64,000 nucleotides of DNA from Daphnia carinata (GCF_022539665.2 NC_081339.1:1550001-1614000); one strand, 5' to 3'. Counted from the first letter of the stretch, positions 28,740-41,679 are shown. Notes: generated by a model from the sequence alone, not told the origin. Translations and numbers: made by a program.

Positions 28740-31400
28740 CAGAGATGTGGGTATCAACTTCCCTAATATTTCCACTACCGTTTTGTTGTAACATTCCGTG
28801 AGGAAGTTGTTTTGGGGATGGAAAGCTGTGATTCCTAGCTGTTTAATTTACAGCCTGTTACACAATGAGGAAAAGAGTTCGGAGGTGAAATTCGATCCGC
28901 CATCGGTAATGATAGCTTTTGGGGATGCGTGGACTAGAGTATTCTTATCACTTTGGGCTTTGCTTGTTGTCAGGACAGCCAGATCCGAAAAGAATCACTT
29001 ACACCCATTTCGTGAAGTAGTCAGTGATGATGAGGACGTGGTTATTTCTTTTCAGGAAGCGCGGTTGGATAGGTCCCGGGACTTAGACCAAGTAGGGGAG
29101 ACTGGGGTGAGCCGGGACAGTGGGTGAAGCGGGACAGCTGGAGGAAAAATGGTAAACATTGATTTAAAATTTCAAAAAAATTATATATTATTGGTGTAGA
29201 TGTTTCCTATTTAGGGTAAAAGTTTTAAACGAATAAGTAAATAAATACAAAAGTTATTAAGAAAATTAAAAAAACGGTATTTTTTTCCTTAAATTTTTCG
29301 CCGCCATTTAGCGTTTTTCTTTGCAATACTACAAATAGTTAATATTTTATACATACAAGCATGTTGTTTATCCATTTCTCTATCGTTTGCAAAAAAAAAT
29401 TATTTTAGGACCATTATTTTGGGGCTAAATTGTATTTTTACCAAAAGACTTTTTTGGGGGCTGGTTGGGACAGCAGATGTGCCTGAAATGGGACAGTAGT
29501 GGGTGGGGTTAAGGGCAGAGCTACAAAAATAGTACTATACTAATTAGTAAAAAAATTACCTATTATTAAATTTATTTCACCCAACACCACAGGCTCCTCC
29601 CTCAAATTTTTCAGAACTTTAAAATTCTGTAGACGGTACATAATTTCTTCTAAAATTCTGAAAAAATTCATGGATGTAAAGGAAGAGGAGGGCAATATAT
29701 TGAGCCAATCAAAAAGAAAATTGAGTAATTTGTGTCGAAGATATGAACGAAAAACAAAACGTGTCCCAACACACCCCAGTCTCCCCTACATCGAAGGGTT
29801 TTAACGTTAGGACTAACGGTTTAGGAAGACCCGGAGGTTGGATCGTTGTTGGAGGACACAGAGTTCGCAGGCTGGGCAATTTTTTTTTTCGTCGAAGAGC
29901 ATTGTCGGCCAGTAACACTTATCCCGCAACTATAGAACTGTTCATTGGTAAACTAACTTGACAGATAGTGGAGACGTGGTACTCCTGCAGCAGCGATTTC
30001 CTTAGGCTAAAGAGGACTATCACTTATTTTTGTGCAAAGCGTCACTTGTTCTTCGACTTGTCGATGAGGAGGTCATCTTGTTTTTCGCTGAGCATAATGT
30101 CGTTATTTTCTAAAATGGCTTGACGCGAGTTAATGAGGAGTCACGACAGAAAAGCTGCATTTACGTTAACTCCGCCAGAGGATGCTTGATGCAGTAGGTT
30201 AGCCAACATCTCCCGAGCCTACCGGTTTCGTCCTTGAACGTTTGTAACCATTGCTACCTGCGGGTGTCACTGACTTTAACGAAGAGCTTCTCTTGTAAAT
30301 AGTAGCAGAACCTTTTTATTTCAAAACTTACAGCCGCTGCTTCCTTTTCGATACTAGAGTGTTTTAGTTCAACTCTGTTCAAATGGGATACTACATTAGG
30401 CATTTGCTGAGAAATAAAAAAAAAATTTCTTCTATTATGCCCCTTACTATCTTATGCTGTACCCCTGCCTTTGCTTGCATTAACAGTGAGTGGGCTATGC
30501 CGGAGAATCCTTTGATGAACCGACGGTAAATTGATGCCAGCCCCAAGAAGGACTACATTTCCTTGACGGTTCGTGGTTTCCTTTAGTTCGCTAAGGTATC
30601 GATTTGGCTGGATCCAGTCCGTCCCCATCAGCGGAAATGACATGAACAAGGTATGGTACCCACATTGCCAGGAATTTATATTTCGTGAGTTTTACGCTGA
30701 GGTTCGCGTTTTTTAACAATGCGAAGGCCTTACCTACATTCTTCATGTGTTCTTCGTTGGCTTTCGAAAAGATGATTATGTCATCGAGGTAGAGCAAGGA
30801 GATCGATTTCTTAACTCGAATCGATACCGATTTCTTCTTGCAAGATAAAGTTAATCATTCTTCAGGAGGTCCCTGAGGCGTTAGTAAGCCAGAACGCGAG
30901 GTGGTTTTTCTCGCACAAATTGTTTTCCACGAAGACGACAGTTTTTTCTTTGCATGTTTTGTCCCGTTCTATTTGTCAGTAGCCAGTTGGTAAATACTGG
31001 GCGGAAAAACACTTCTGTCCGTGTAGCAGATCCAGCACATGGTCGATTCGGGGTAGAGGAAAGAGGTCTTTCTTTGTGACTGCGTTTAGCCTCCTGAAAC
31101 ATATACACAGTCAGTCATTTCCCGCCTTCTTTTTTACTAATACGATTGAGGCGGCCCCGTGATAATGTAATGAACGTATGATATTCTTTGCCAACAATTT
31201 CTCGATGATCTTCTTCAAGACGTTTAGGCGGTGTGATGCCTTGTACGGCCTCTGGCTGATGGGCCCTTGTTCCTGTGCATCTTTATGTTGCCTAGGTTAC
31301 TGGTTAAGAATGCAAAGATGTGTCGATTTTTCAAGAGCACATCACGCAAACTATTCTTGACGTCACCTGTGATATCTGGGAGGAATGCCTCGAGAATGGT
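28740..31400 (-). mobile_element. Decayed Gypsy retrotransposon pol remnant
   Basis: Reading the minus strand from high to low coordinates gives pol order. The RT N-terminus (about 31365-31150) shows RPYKASHRLN and AAS.VLVKKKAG-like sequence. RT continues with [12 protein letters not shown] (about 31050) and YLDDIIIFSKANEEHMKN (about 30797-30740), then the thumb/connection SFLGLAS.YRRFIKGF (about 30560-30490) and RNase H with EKEAAAVSFEIKRFCYYL (about 30360-30250). The integrase zinc region follows (about 29925-29789, CPACELC) and the integrase core (29092-28740, IITDYFTKWV and ITDGGSNFTSE). Many frameshifts and stops make it non-functional. A MITE (29093-29788) interrupts the integrase. LTRs were not identified. 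Confidence 0.85.
29093..29788. mobile_element. TA-flanked ~696-bp MITE inside the Gypsy integrase
   Basis: TIRs of about 25 bp, TAGGGGAGACTGGGGTG at the left and its exact complement at the right, continue with a weaker GGGACA match. Both ends are bounded by TA, consistent with a Tc1/mariner-type or similar TA duplication. The interior repeats GGGACAG motifs near both ends and has no transposase. The insertion sits between the zinc-binding and catalytic parts of the integrase, which read on from either side. Confidence 0.8.
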
Positions 31401-32203
31401 GGGTTAGAGTAATAGTAGAGCGTGAGGAGCAAGACATCACACACTTGCATGGCGTCACGAGGTAGCGTGTTCTAGGGTAATGTAGCGAGGAAGGTCGATT
31501 GTAAAGTTGGTTTTAGTGACTAAGATGATTCGGAACATTCGGTTTCCAACTTGGTTGAGACAAAGGGATTTAATCGGAGCCCATCGGCTACCTCCCTCGA
31601 ATGGTACAAATTTACTTCCTGTTGCAGAAACCTGTCGAAACACGCATTGCTGGTGAGGCTTATTCTCGCTTCACCATTCCTATGCTTAAATTAGAAATTT
31701 ACTATTCTTAGTCTAATTCTCGGACTGCTGGGGTTGTTGGATAGGGGTTGGATAAATTCTGGGGCTTGGGATATCCACCAAGTGGTGCAGCTAGTATAGA
31801 GAGGGACAGTGACTGATGTTGGGTGTCAAGCGTGGTGATGCTACATGGTGTTTGGTTACTGATTCGTTGATAAGAGGAGTGGAGAACTGGGGTTACGTGG
31901 GGGTAGTTGTCTTGTCCATATTTTAACGGGAATTTATTTTTTGTCTGCTAGGCCATCGGTTTCGGTTAGGCCAAGGACCTGCCTGCTGTTCGTCTCGGGT
32001 CGGTCGACCTGTAACAGGATTGTTTTACTAACTATTGCGCCGAGGCGTCGTCCAATATTTCTTTCATGATGTGGGACGTTTGTTCCGGGATCGCTGTAAT
32101 CGGAGTGGTTGGGACAGTGACTGAAGAGGTAGTCGAGGATTGAGAAGAAGAAGGATCTCCAACGGCGCTTGGGGAGCAGAATCTTCTCTTCTGTACTGAA
32201 TAC

Positions 32204-35200
32204 GATTGGCGGAGAAAAAGGCCCAGACGAAAAAGGCCCAGACGAAAAAGGCCCGCGAAAAAGGCCCAGACGAAAAAGGCCCATACGAAAAAGGCCCACT
32301 TTTTTCAAAATTCAAAAGTGGGCCTTTTTCTCCATTGGACTGGGCCTTTTTCTCCGTTTAATTTCCATGTTCCCACAAACTTTATATTTATTTTCAAAAT
32401 ATATTTCCAACCTCCTATTCCGTGGAAAGTGGAATGTACATAGGTTGCTGAAACCGTTACCTTCTATAAGGTTTGCCGAGATCAAACAATGTTAGCGTAT
32501 GTACGTTAGTTAATCTTTGATTATTTATTCGTTAGCAATCTGATTTCGGATTACGTTAGTATTTATATATTGCTAATATCCCGTTAAATAAAGTTCATTT
32601 TTCACAATTTTTGTTTATTGAACTACTATCGGCTTTTTTTAATATAATACAAGAAATTAATGTTTTTCGCACTTAGCCTTGTTCTGTCCACCCTCTTTGA
32701 TTATTCCCCCAACCCCCAGTCCATCTCCCTTATAACTTCCCTTTGTCGATACTTATGCCATAGGTAAAGACCACTGATTCCTTGTGAATAAGGAAACTGA
32801 ATGAGTTCCGCGGGGCTTTTGTGGTTGCTGGGAACAAAAATATATGTTACCACGAAGACTAGTTTATTATTATTAACATTTGATAAATAATGTTTATAGG
32901 AATAATAGTACAAACTTGAACTATCGTCTGAAGCAAGGACCAAAACAAAGACTATTGTAATCCAATATTGATTCTAATACCATTTATTCTTTATACATTT
33001 TCAATTCTTTTAACAATTACAAAGAGCCCAATAAATATATTAAAATCATAACCTACTGCTATAAATGATTTTGTTCGTTCTTCGTGTCCTGTTTTCACCT
33101 TTTGTACATTTTCAAGCAGCTATTGATTACCTAATTACACATGACATACTACATTGAGATATAAGGAAGCTTTACACTTTACGTTAGCAAAGCTACTAAT
33201 AATGACAAATCAATTTTCTACTACGACGGATTTTTTTTTATGAGAGTCTCTTATTAGTGAAGACACTAAACCTTTTAAATTGAATCTAAGATTTTTTTTC
33301 TTCAAATTTTCCACGATCATGGAAGGCATATCAGTGTATTTTTCTAAAAAACTATCACGACATGGCTGCACATGAAAGAACACAAGTTTAGCTGATCCAT
33401 CAGTCAGTATCAGTTTTTCATGCGATAAATTTGCCTTTTTTCTTTAGTTTATTCACTTTATGTTCTTTCTTTTCAGTTTTCTTTTTCTTAATGTTGGCTT
33501 TTCTCCTTTTCTGTTGTTATTCCCTTCTCTTTTCCTTTTCTTCGATTCGTTCAGCGCAATTTTTGTTACTCTCTGATTTGATTTGATCTCGTTCATTATT
33601 CGGTTTGGCAAGCAATTCCACATAGTCTTTTACCTATTGCAATACAGAAAGGTTAAAAGTTTTCAAGATCTTACAAATATTTTTGTCAAATTGAAAGTTT
33701 ACCTGAAAACCTTCAGCTATTTGCAGAGCACCATTTCGCCCCACAGCAATTCAAGTGTTTCTCTTCAATACTTCTTGCATTTTCAACTTCAGCTTGGCCT
33801 ACCAAGATTTTCATTTTTGGTTTAAGTTTTATTTTCTTTCATTTTAATCGTTGCCACTTCTGGATCTAAAGTGGTCTTATTCAGAATGGGTGAGGAATTA
33901 GATAGTTCTCCAAAGTCAAATTTGCCGGAAACTAGGCAGCCTCCACTGTTAAAAATTGGTGTTGCCAGTGTACTTGCTAGTCTTGCTTCAGGAATTTCTG
34001 TTTTAACAAACTCTGAAAGACCAGAGGTTGATGACACAGATGCTACCTTGGTGGCTCGAGCATGTTTGGCAATTCAGGACCTCTTCTTCTTACTTTTCCT
34101 TTTTAATTTCTTGTTCATTCCCTCTAACTTCCGTTTAAGTTTGATTTTCGTTGTCTTATCAGACAATTCCAGCTTTTTCCCTGAAAATCAATGGAATAAA
34201 CTGGCCGGTCTTCCTTAAATGTAAATGTTAACACATACCTGTTAAGTGTGAGGTGTTCATTCGGTTTATGTTCTTTATTTTCAGTTTTCTTTTTCTTAGT
34301 GTTTGCTTTTCTCGTTTTCTGTTGTTATTCCTTTCTCTTGTCCTATTCTTCGATGCGTTCAGCCAACTTCTTTTACAATTTGATTTGATTTCATCTTGTT
34401 TCTTAATAGATTTAGCAAGCAATTCCACATTGTTTTTCACCTATTGCAATACAGAAAAGTTAAATTATTTAAAATCTTAAAAATATGTTTGTCAAATTGA
34501 AAGTTTACCTGAAAACCTTCTGCTTTTTGCAGAGCACCTTTTGACGCCTGTTTCTCTTCAATACTTCTCGCATTCAACTTCAGTGTGGCCATCCAAGATT
34601 TTCACTTTGGCTTTGAGTTTTTTTTTTATTGTTGCCACTTTTGAATCTAAAGTGGTCTTGTTCAGAATGGGTGAGGGATAAGATAGTTCTCCTAAATCAA
34701 ATTTGTTGAATACTAGGCAGCCTTCACTGTTGAAAATTTGTGTTAGCAGTGTACTTGTTGGTCTTGGTTCAGGAATACCTGTTTTGACAAACTCTGTCGG
34801 ATCAGAGGTTGATGACACTGATGCTGCCTCGGTGGCTTGTGCAAGTTTGGCAATTCAGGACCACTTCTTGTTATTTTTCTTTTTTAATTTCTTCTTCTTC
34901 AATTTTTCTAACTCCTTTTAAGTTTGGTTTTCATTGTTCTATATAATATATGGTTCTCATTTATATATAAATACTAATATAATTCGAAATTAGATTGCAA
35001 CCGAATAAATAATCAAAGATTAACTAGCGTACAAACGCTAACATTGTTTGATCTCTGCAAACCTTAAAGAAAATCACGGTTTCAGCAACCTTTGTACATT
35101 CCAAGTTCCACGGAATAGGAGGTGGGAAATACAATTTTCGAAACAAACATAAAGTTTGTAAGAAAATGGAAATTGAGCGGAGAAAAAGGCCCAGTCCAAT

Positions 35201-35330
35201 GGAGAAAAAGGCCCACTTTTGAATTTGGAAAAAAGTGGGCCTTTTTCGTATGGGCCTTTTTCGTCTGGGCCTTTTTCGCGGGCCTTTTTCGTCTGGGCCT
35301 TTTTCGTCTGGGCCTTTTTCTCCGACCTCC
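32204..35330. mobile_element. Foldback-like DNA transposon with AAAAAGGCCC arrays (3.1 kb)
   Basis: Two arms of about 330 bp (about 32210-32540 and 34990-35324) are inverted copies, roughly 85% identical by eye in their inner parts. The outermost 150 bp of each arm has six direct copies of GAAAAAGGCCC spaced by short AGAC-type linkers, a hairpin centred near 32312 (and near 35224), then two inverted copies. Octamers CTGAATAC flank the element at 32196-32203 and 35331-35338, suggesting an 8-bp target duplication. The last six bases of the two ends do not match each other. The interior (about 33400-34960) holds a tandem duplication coding on the minus strand. Long TIRs of short tandem repeats are the hallmark of foldback elements; I cannot name the superfamily. 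Confidence 0.75.
33405..34960 (-). pseudogene. Tandemly duplicated Lys-rich coding unit of the foldback-like element
   Basis: Two ~780-bp copies (about 33405-34185 and 34186-34960) align along their length. On the minus strand each encodes a Lys-rich stretch, an in-frame TGA at the same place, then a peptide beginning VSSTS...EFVKT.IPE and ending SPILNKTTLD..VATIK (about 34818-34558 and 34037-33822). A ~70-bp intron-like gap follows with good GTAAAC and TTGCAATAG borders, then a second Lys/Asn-rich exon starting VK.(Y/N)VELLAK. No domain is recognised. The shared stop suggests the parent already had it, or that the true frame is spliced around it. It may be the remains of the element's transposase or an accessory gene. 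Confidence 0.45.
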
Positions 35331-35479
35331 CTGAATACTTCTTTAAGCATAACTACGGCTTTAAGATAAAAAAATTCGCTACAAGCATCACGTAAGGATT
35401 TCACGTAGTGAATCTCTTATCGGAGTGGAATTATTGTACAACTTCTCTTATCTGGCTTTGCGCGAATAAACGGGGAACG

Positions 35480-35700
35480 GCATGATTTGCATGATTTTAT
35501 CTGGATTTGGTAAGTCTGCGTAAACGCCATGAGTCTACATGATTTTGCGTGAATCCAAAAGCAGGCGTGAGTCTACGTGAAACAGCGTGAATCCACGTTA
35601 ACATGCATGAATATCAGTGAATTTGAGCCGTCGTGAATTTGTGTGAGTTTACGTGAAACTGCATGAGTCTGCGTGAAACTGCGTTAATCCTTTAAAATAG
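35480..35700. repeat. Degenerate short tandem repeat (GCGTGAA/CATGAG type)
   Basis: A 13-14 bp unit of the form TGCGTGAATCCA/TGCATGAGTCTG recurs imperfectly about fifteen times, alternating GTGA and ATGA cores. It lies just outside the foldback-like element and before the Copia scrap. No function is inferred. Confidence 0.5.
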
Positions 35701-35774
35701 TCTGTGTCCAACGCAGGGAGTGTGAGATACCCTATTTCGTGAACGTGTTCCTTACTTCCGGTTGCAGATCTCTT

Positions 35775-36070
35775 ATGCAACCTCGAGGCAAGAGACCATA
35801 CATTTCTCATCTGCGAGTGTTGGGCTGCTATGAGTTCGTTCACGTTCCAGATTCACTAAGACAAAAGTTAAAGCACGGAAGTACTTACTAGTAGGCAGTA
35901 CTATCAGGAATTCAAACCCTACCGCTTGTGGAATACAGAAAATAGGAAGATTATTAGAAGTCGACATGTGGTTTTCGACGAAGGTTCTACAAGTCATATT
36001 CCTATGTAAGATAAGTACCATCAACAGGAACAAGACAACACGAGTTGTCTCAACGATACCAATTGCAAAA
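35775..36070 (+). pseudogene. Copia integrase C-terminal fragment
   Basis: The + strand reads ISHLRVLGCYEFVHVPDSLRQ and then, after frame changes, KARKYLLVG and RLWNTENRKIIRSRHVVFDE. These are the conserved block that follows the integrase core in Ty1/Copia polyproteins. At least two frameshifts and stops show it is dead, and no Copia RT is visible downstream. Confidence 0.75.
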
Positions 36071-39000
36071 TTGAATATTATTTCTCAACAAAGTGGCCAA
36101 GGAACTAACTCAATGGGTTAAAAGTTAGCGCGAATTCCACTAATCTTTTTCACTTTCCCAGGGAAAACTACAAAAATATTATACGAACTGTTCGAGAACT
36201 CCCTAACCACATATCTACAAAATAGCAACTAGCACACATCAGTGTGTAACGACTACTGGGAATTTGGCAATCCATACCAAGAAGTTCGATTCTACAAGAT
36301 GTTCAGTTCTTGCTGAACAGCCCTTTGGAAGAACTGGGACCTGGTAAAAGAGTTATAGCCCACACAGCACACTGCTGTCCTTTCGATGACCATTTGTGGT
36401 CCTCACTGGACCATTAGGACGTCCATAAGACGCGGCGTAATTCTTAAATGACGTGTTTTGGCTGCCTTCTGCACATCTAGATGTCCGGCAGAAGGGAGCC
36501 CGATCGTCCGTCTTTCTACTGGACGATTCTATACTAGTAAATTGCAATATTTTCAAACCATACAATAGAAACAAATTTTTTTTTTCAAACATAAAGTTAA
36601 AGTCGAAATTAAGTTAGACCCTTGATCCTTCAAAAGTAATTAAACAAATTAGGCTAATTTTTTTTAGATTTTGAAACTTAAGTATGATTTGTAAAATTTT
36701 AAGAAAATGAATTATTTGAGATAATATTTTTATGCTAAAAAAATACATTTTTCTAACTCCCTCATTTCAGTGAAATTTACAGTATCAGTTTACTTACCAG
36801 TTTAGTAGTAAAGTATAAAGTTTGAACATTCTACGTTTGAATTACATGTATGTCAAAACTGGCAACACAGGATTTGATCAAATGTGGGGCTAAAGACGTC
36901 AAGGACAGATATGGTGATTTCGTAGGCAACAAACGTTGCTACCGTACATCTATTTTCGCGCCTATATCAGGCCCGCCCTGGTTGTCCTAGTGGGACGGAT
37001 TAAGGATGACTTCTGGCTTTCAATTGTTGTGTCAATAGTCTTTTTCATCCAAAAAACTATGTCCCGTGACGGAACGCGATAAGGCAAATAGCCAAGTATT
37101 CATTACGTCAGCGTAAAAAATTCTCGCTTATATGCAATGGGTATTTCATCAACTAAGAGAAAGTTATTCACCATTTTTTGTACCATCAACTAGCTACAAG
37201 AATCATGTCACGGGTTTCATTTTGTTGCACGCGCAACGGCACAGTAACTAAAGGAAAATAATAGAAGGTGTGGATGCAGCTGTTTTAAAACATTTGGCAA
37301 CGCGTATCGTTTTCTGTTAGTTCACTAGAAACCGGCAGGGTTCGTACAGAGGGTAATCGTGAAGGCCCAGACCCCATCTTGGAGTAGACAACTACACCCG
37401 CAAAAGCAGAGAATAAGAAAGAATAGACAAGTTGTGTTAGATAGTTTTCCCTGTTTAACGATTTGAATTGAGACATTTTGATCGTCTATGCCGATACTGA
37501 AGAATTATGTTTCATCTCCCTAAAATTTTAAATATTGGATCACTTATTTCTCGCATTTCCTTAACCCACATATCCTAGGGTTATGCCGCGGGTAGGGACA
37601 ATGTAAACGGTCTGCCTTGAGGGGGGTCCAATATTTCAAATCTATGGCTTATGTTCAAAACTCGTGAAGGAATTTATATTAAAAATAGCAAAATCAAGAA
37701 CACTATTTACCCTTCTAACGAGGAAAACCCTATCATTTTACGAACATAATGAGTACAAGAAAAAATTTCAGCGCCAGAATCGATAGGGCTTATCTCACGT
37801 GGGCTAAAACACCAAAAATTGCAGTGGATGATTCTATTCTTCCAGTGGGTTCTGTATATAAATATTACATTTTAAATTATATTACCGGAACATACGCCAA
37901 AATCTTCTTGCGATGTGTAATGTCGCAAAATTTTTTGAACAGCTGGAGAAGTGCTAAACTTTGGAAATGTTATTATTGTAACGAAGCCAAATACACATCT
38001 TCAACATATATTTCTTCTCGATGTCTTTATTACTCATCAAGGGTGAACATATTAATTGCACCGCAACATACGCATACGCTCTTTTTTTTTCTATGAAATA
38101 AAAAAAAGCTTACCCCACCCGTAAGAGATAAGATCGTCTTTGCGTTAATATATGTATGTATCTATCGTTTGATGCAATACCTTTTGTTGCTAAGGTCGTT
38201 TACCTTACCCCTTTGGTAATCATTGCGTCTTTAATTCTAAACGAATCATTACCGAACGAAGACTAAGCAATTCTTGTTACAGCTTGCACGAAAGAATCTG
38301 GAACGTGGGCGATATTGGAAAGTTAATAATGTTATTATGCACAACGGTAGTGCTTGTTTTCTCTGCATAACCTCAAGAAGAGGATCATTGATTAGTTGCT
38401 GCCTAAAGTACAATTTTCAAAGCCGCTAACTATTCTGCGTGAATTAAAAATAATGGCAAACAACGTTTCGATTAAGACAGTCACAATATCAAATGCTGTA
38501 TATTTAATTTTTAAGAAAGGCGGTTGAATTTTGTTTATGTTCTTTGTAAGTTATAATTAAGAATTATACTTTTTGTCAGAAAGCCCACTGAGAGGACTAG
38601 CAGGCATCGTAAACAAGGGGAACTGAACAGGTGGCGTTCGTAGCGGATTTTCCGGGTACCAAAAAAGAAAACGGGTACATTTGGATTCTCTGGCGTGTGG
38701 GTACCTCTCCTGTTAGACCGTGGTCATACTCTGGCGCAGTAGTGTGTTCCGCAATGCCAAGTTCGAGAATCTTCCCCACAGCCTGCAAATCTAGATGATT
38801 TAAGTGCTTCTTCCGTTACAGTTTATTGTCCATAGATAACACAAAGCACCTCGGTAGAGCATTTTTAAAAATCTATTTGACGACCAATTTGTGTAGCAAC
38901 TTTAGGACCTGAAACTTAAACAACTGAATATACCACTTGATTTATGACAAATTATAAGGGTACCTCCATATTCTTTGTCGTGTTCCTTCCTTGGTATGAC

Positions 39001-41089
39001 TTCACGTACGCACTCTCGAGAAGTTATTCTACCACTGCTGCTCTCCTCTTCAACCACTATACATGCATATAATATTCCTTGCAGTGTGCTCTTTGTGAAA
39101 ATTGGATAACTTTATTTTCTTTAGGAAAACAAAAATAACCAAAAATGAATACCAAAAAGATAATTTTCAGTCATTAAGTACCTTCACATGAACCTGTCAA
39201 GTAGGAATCACTCCAGTAGAGATATAGGGGCAGGAACTAAGGACAGCTAGGGACAGGATAAAGTTGTTTTCTGATAAGGCTGTTGTAGCAATAACCTTGT
39301 TAGTCATCAGGAGAGGGGCTTCAAATCGGGGTTTCCAAAGGATTCCGTAAATGTAGAACATTTTTAGGGACAAGAGATCAAATTCACAACAATTTTTCGG
39401 ATTTTCAATTGCCAAATCACACTAAAGCAGATCAGCGCACAGTGCCTGTCGCAAAAAAGTCCTGAACTACGAAATCATTTATCTAAATTGTGTGATATAA
39501 ATGAACATTGCATTTTCAGTGAACTACAGGGAGTTCATGTGGTAGGAGGTTTGGTGCCTGATCTTACGCAAAATATGCTTGAAGAAGTATTTCCTTTAAC
39601 ACTTTCCCTGCTTTTACGATACTTCATAATTGATTTTAAAAAATTAGATTATCTGAGCTAAATTATACTTTTCAAAACTTTGATAATGGACGTCAGAAGT
39701 TACTGACAAGCTTTCACCTATCACCCTTAATCACGTAAACAAAAGCAAAATTAAGGGTTCTGCAACGAAAAAATAATTATTGGCTGTTATTTGTAGGGTC
39801 AAAAGTACCGCATTCAGATTGTTGTTGGAAATTTTCGCCGTTCTTCTTAAAATTTGTCGTTTACCGTTTAAACATTCATCACATACTTCGAAATTCTTTT
39901 GTTCGAAGGTCTAATTAGCCAGTTGTGTTTTCTTTTAAAACAGGTTTTAATAAAGGAATTACCCCCAAAATGCATTATATGGTTATTTATTACGCCGACC
40001 AAATAAAATATGTTTTTAGGACTTCGTGGTGCTCATCGGTGTATACGGAATGAGGATAAACACGCGTATTTTGATTCTCTGGATCCTTGGTTTTTGTTAT
40101 CAGATTTTTTGCCGAGTATGATTCACTAGGCAACAGTTTCTGGAGTTTGAATGTAAGTTTTCAAAATCTAAAAACATTGAATAAATTTGATCATCTAATG
40201 TACAGTAGCCGACTTGCAGGACAAGGCAGAACAGGCTCCGACTTCTACAATTTTGATCAACGATCCCGTTTATTTAAACCCCTAAAATCGGTTATCATTA
40301 GTCCGTCCAATTCTGACGGACCAATTCCGTTCAAATCTGCTACACGTGCAGCTCATTTTTGTGAAATTGTTGTAATTTTTACTCATACTACTATTTTTTT
40401 GTGCAAAATATTACGATCAAAGAGATATGACTTTCATTATCAAGTATATCAAGGTTTTTCCCAGAAATGATGGTTCAACTCATTTTGTCGCCGACATCTT
40501 GATTTTCATTTCCATTCTTTACATGCTCCCCGATTTGTTAATCCTTTAGAAACCATACCTACGTTGATGTTTCAATTTAAACCAACCAATCCGACAGAGT
40601 CCTCCAGTGATTTTATCGTCATGTCATCCTCATTCTAACATCCAACAGATACCTTCCATTTCTGATCGGTAAGCTACTTGCTATGTTTGTTGGCACATAA
40701 ATGATTGAATCATACTTATATTTTATTCCAGTTGTTGCTTACTATGCCGTTGACAATCTTACTTCCTACTTGACTTTGCTTCTAATACTTTCGTCCATTC
40801 ATAGCCACAGACAGTCATTGTCAGTTGGAGCATTCAAGACAGCAAGAGTCTTCGAGTGAGGTTATGGGGCAATCAAATAATTTGTGTATTGTGTTGAATT
40901 TTTTAATCATTCAAAATAGCAAGAGTCCTGGAGTAAGCTAACGTTACCTAATTTAACCTAATCAATCCAATCTAAATCGGAAAAATATTGGGTTTGATTT
41001 GGAATTGATTGGATTTGCAGATTGGATTTGCCAAAATCCAATACACTGATTACTTCAAAGAGCCCCAATCGTAAACGAAAACGGCGAAT
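36071..41089. other. Unassigned, repeat-like intergenic DNA
   Basis: About 5 kb without a recognised gene. Open frames at 36353-36592, 37749-38096, 38597-38788 and 40087-40470 show no domain signature and no supporting splice structure. AAATCCAAT/GATTTGG-type short repeats at about 40960-41050 belong with those at 41360-41530 and look like the left subterminal region of the hAT relic. Confidence 0.4.
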
Positions 41090-41358
41090 TTGATCTCAAT
41101 TTTAGTCCATGAGAACAATGGAACCTTAATCAAAGCAGATTCCTAGCCTTTGCCTCAATGACAAGGGATATCGTGGAAATTCCATGTTCTTCCGCTATTA
41201 GTGAGCGTGCATTTAGCACGGCAGCTGACATTTCATCGGCAAAACGTAACAAGGCAAAATCAAAATTATTTGACATGCTTGTGTTCATAAAACGAAATGC
41301 TTATTTTTTGGAAATTGTTAATAGCAAAGAGAGAGAAAAACAAATAAATCGGATTTGA
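41090..41358 (+). pseudogene. hAT transposase C-terminal dimerisation fragment
   Basis: The frame reads IVEIPCSSAISERAFSTAAD followed by an 'AKRN...DMLVFIKRN' block, the hallmark of the hAT C-terminal dimerisation domain (Hermes/Tam3 family). Weak homology extends upstream to about 41090 with a stop. It is followed by GATTTGATTTG-type repeats (41360-41530) mirrored at 40960-41050, consistent with subterminal repeats. Only the transposase tail remains. Confidence 0.8.
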
Positions 41359-41679
41359 TTAAAATTTGATTTGAATTTGAAAACATTAAATAATTCAGAT
41401 TTCGGCCATATTTTAAAAGATTTGATTTGAAAACCGATTTTTTTACGTGATTTGATTTGCATTTGATTTGACGGAACTTTTTTTCGAGGATATGATTTTA
41501 ACTTTAAATAACTACCAAATCCAATCAGTAGGGCGGACGTCACACCGCCGATGAATAAATCCCCAAAATTTTATTCACTGCCAATTGCGAACAATTTTTC
41601 TAAACCGGAAAAACTATTTCTTGTGATGTAAATGCTTGTTCGTCACCAACTAAAAAAAATTCCACTAATGCACTACGCT

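Noticed and set aside
32210-32330. Regularly spaced repeats as a CRISPR array
   Set aside because: Units are about 14 bp with 3-4 bp linkers, mirror-imaged at 35 kb, in animal DNA; they form terminal inverted repeats.
36353-36592. 79-codon minus-strand frame as a gene
   Set aside because: No domain, no splice context, and surrounded by retroelement debris.
40087-40470. 127-codon + strand frame
   Set aside because: Composition is like random AT-rich DNA and no family signature is visible.
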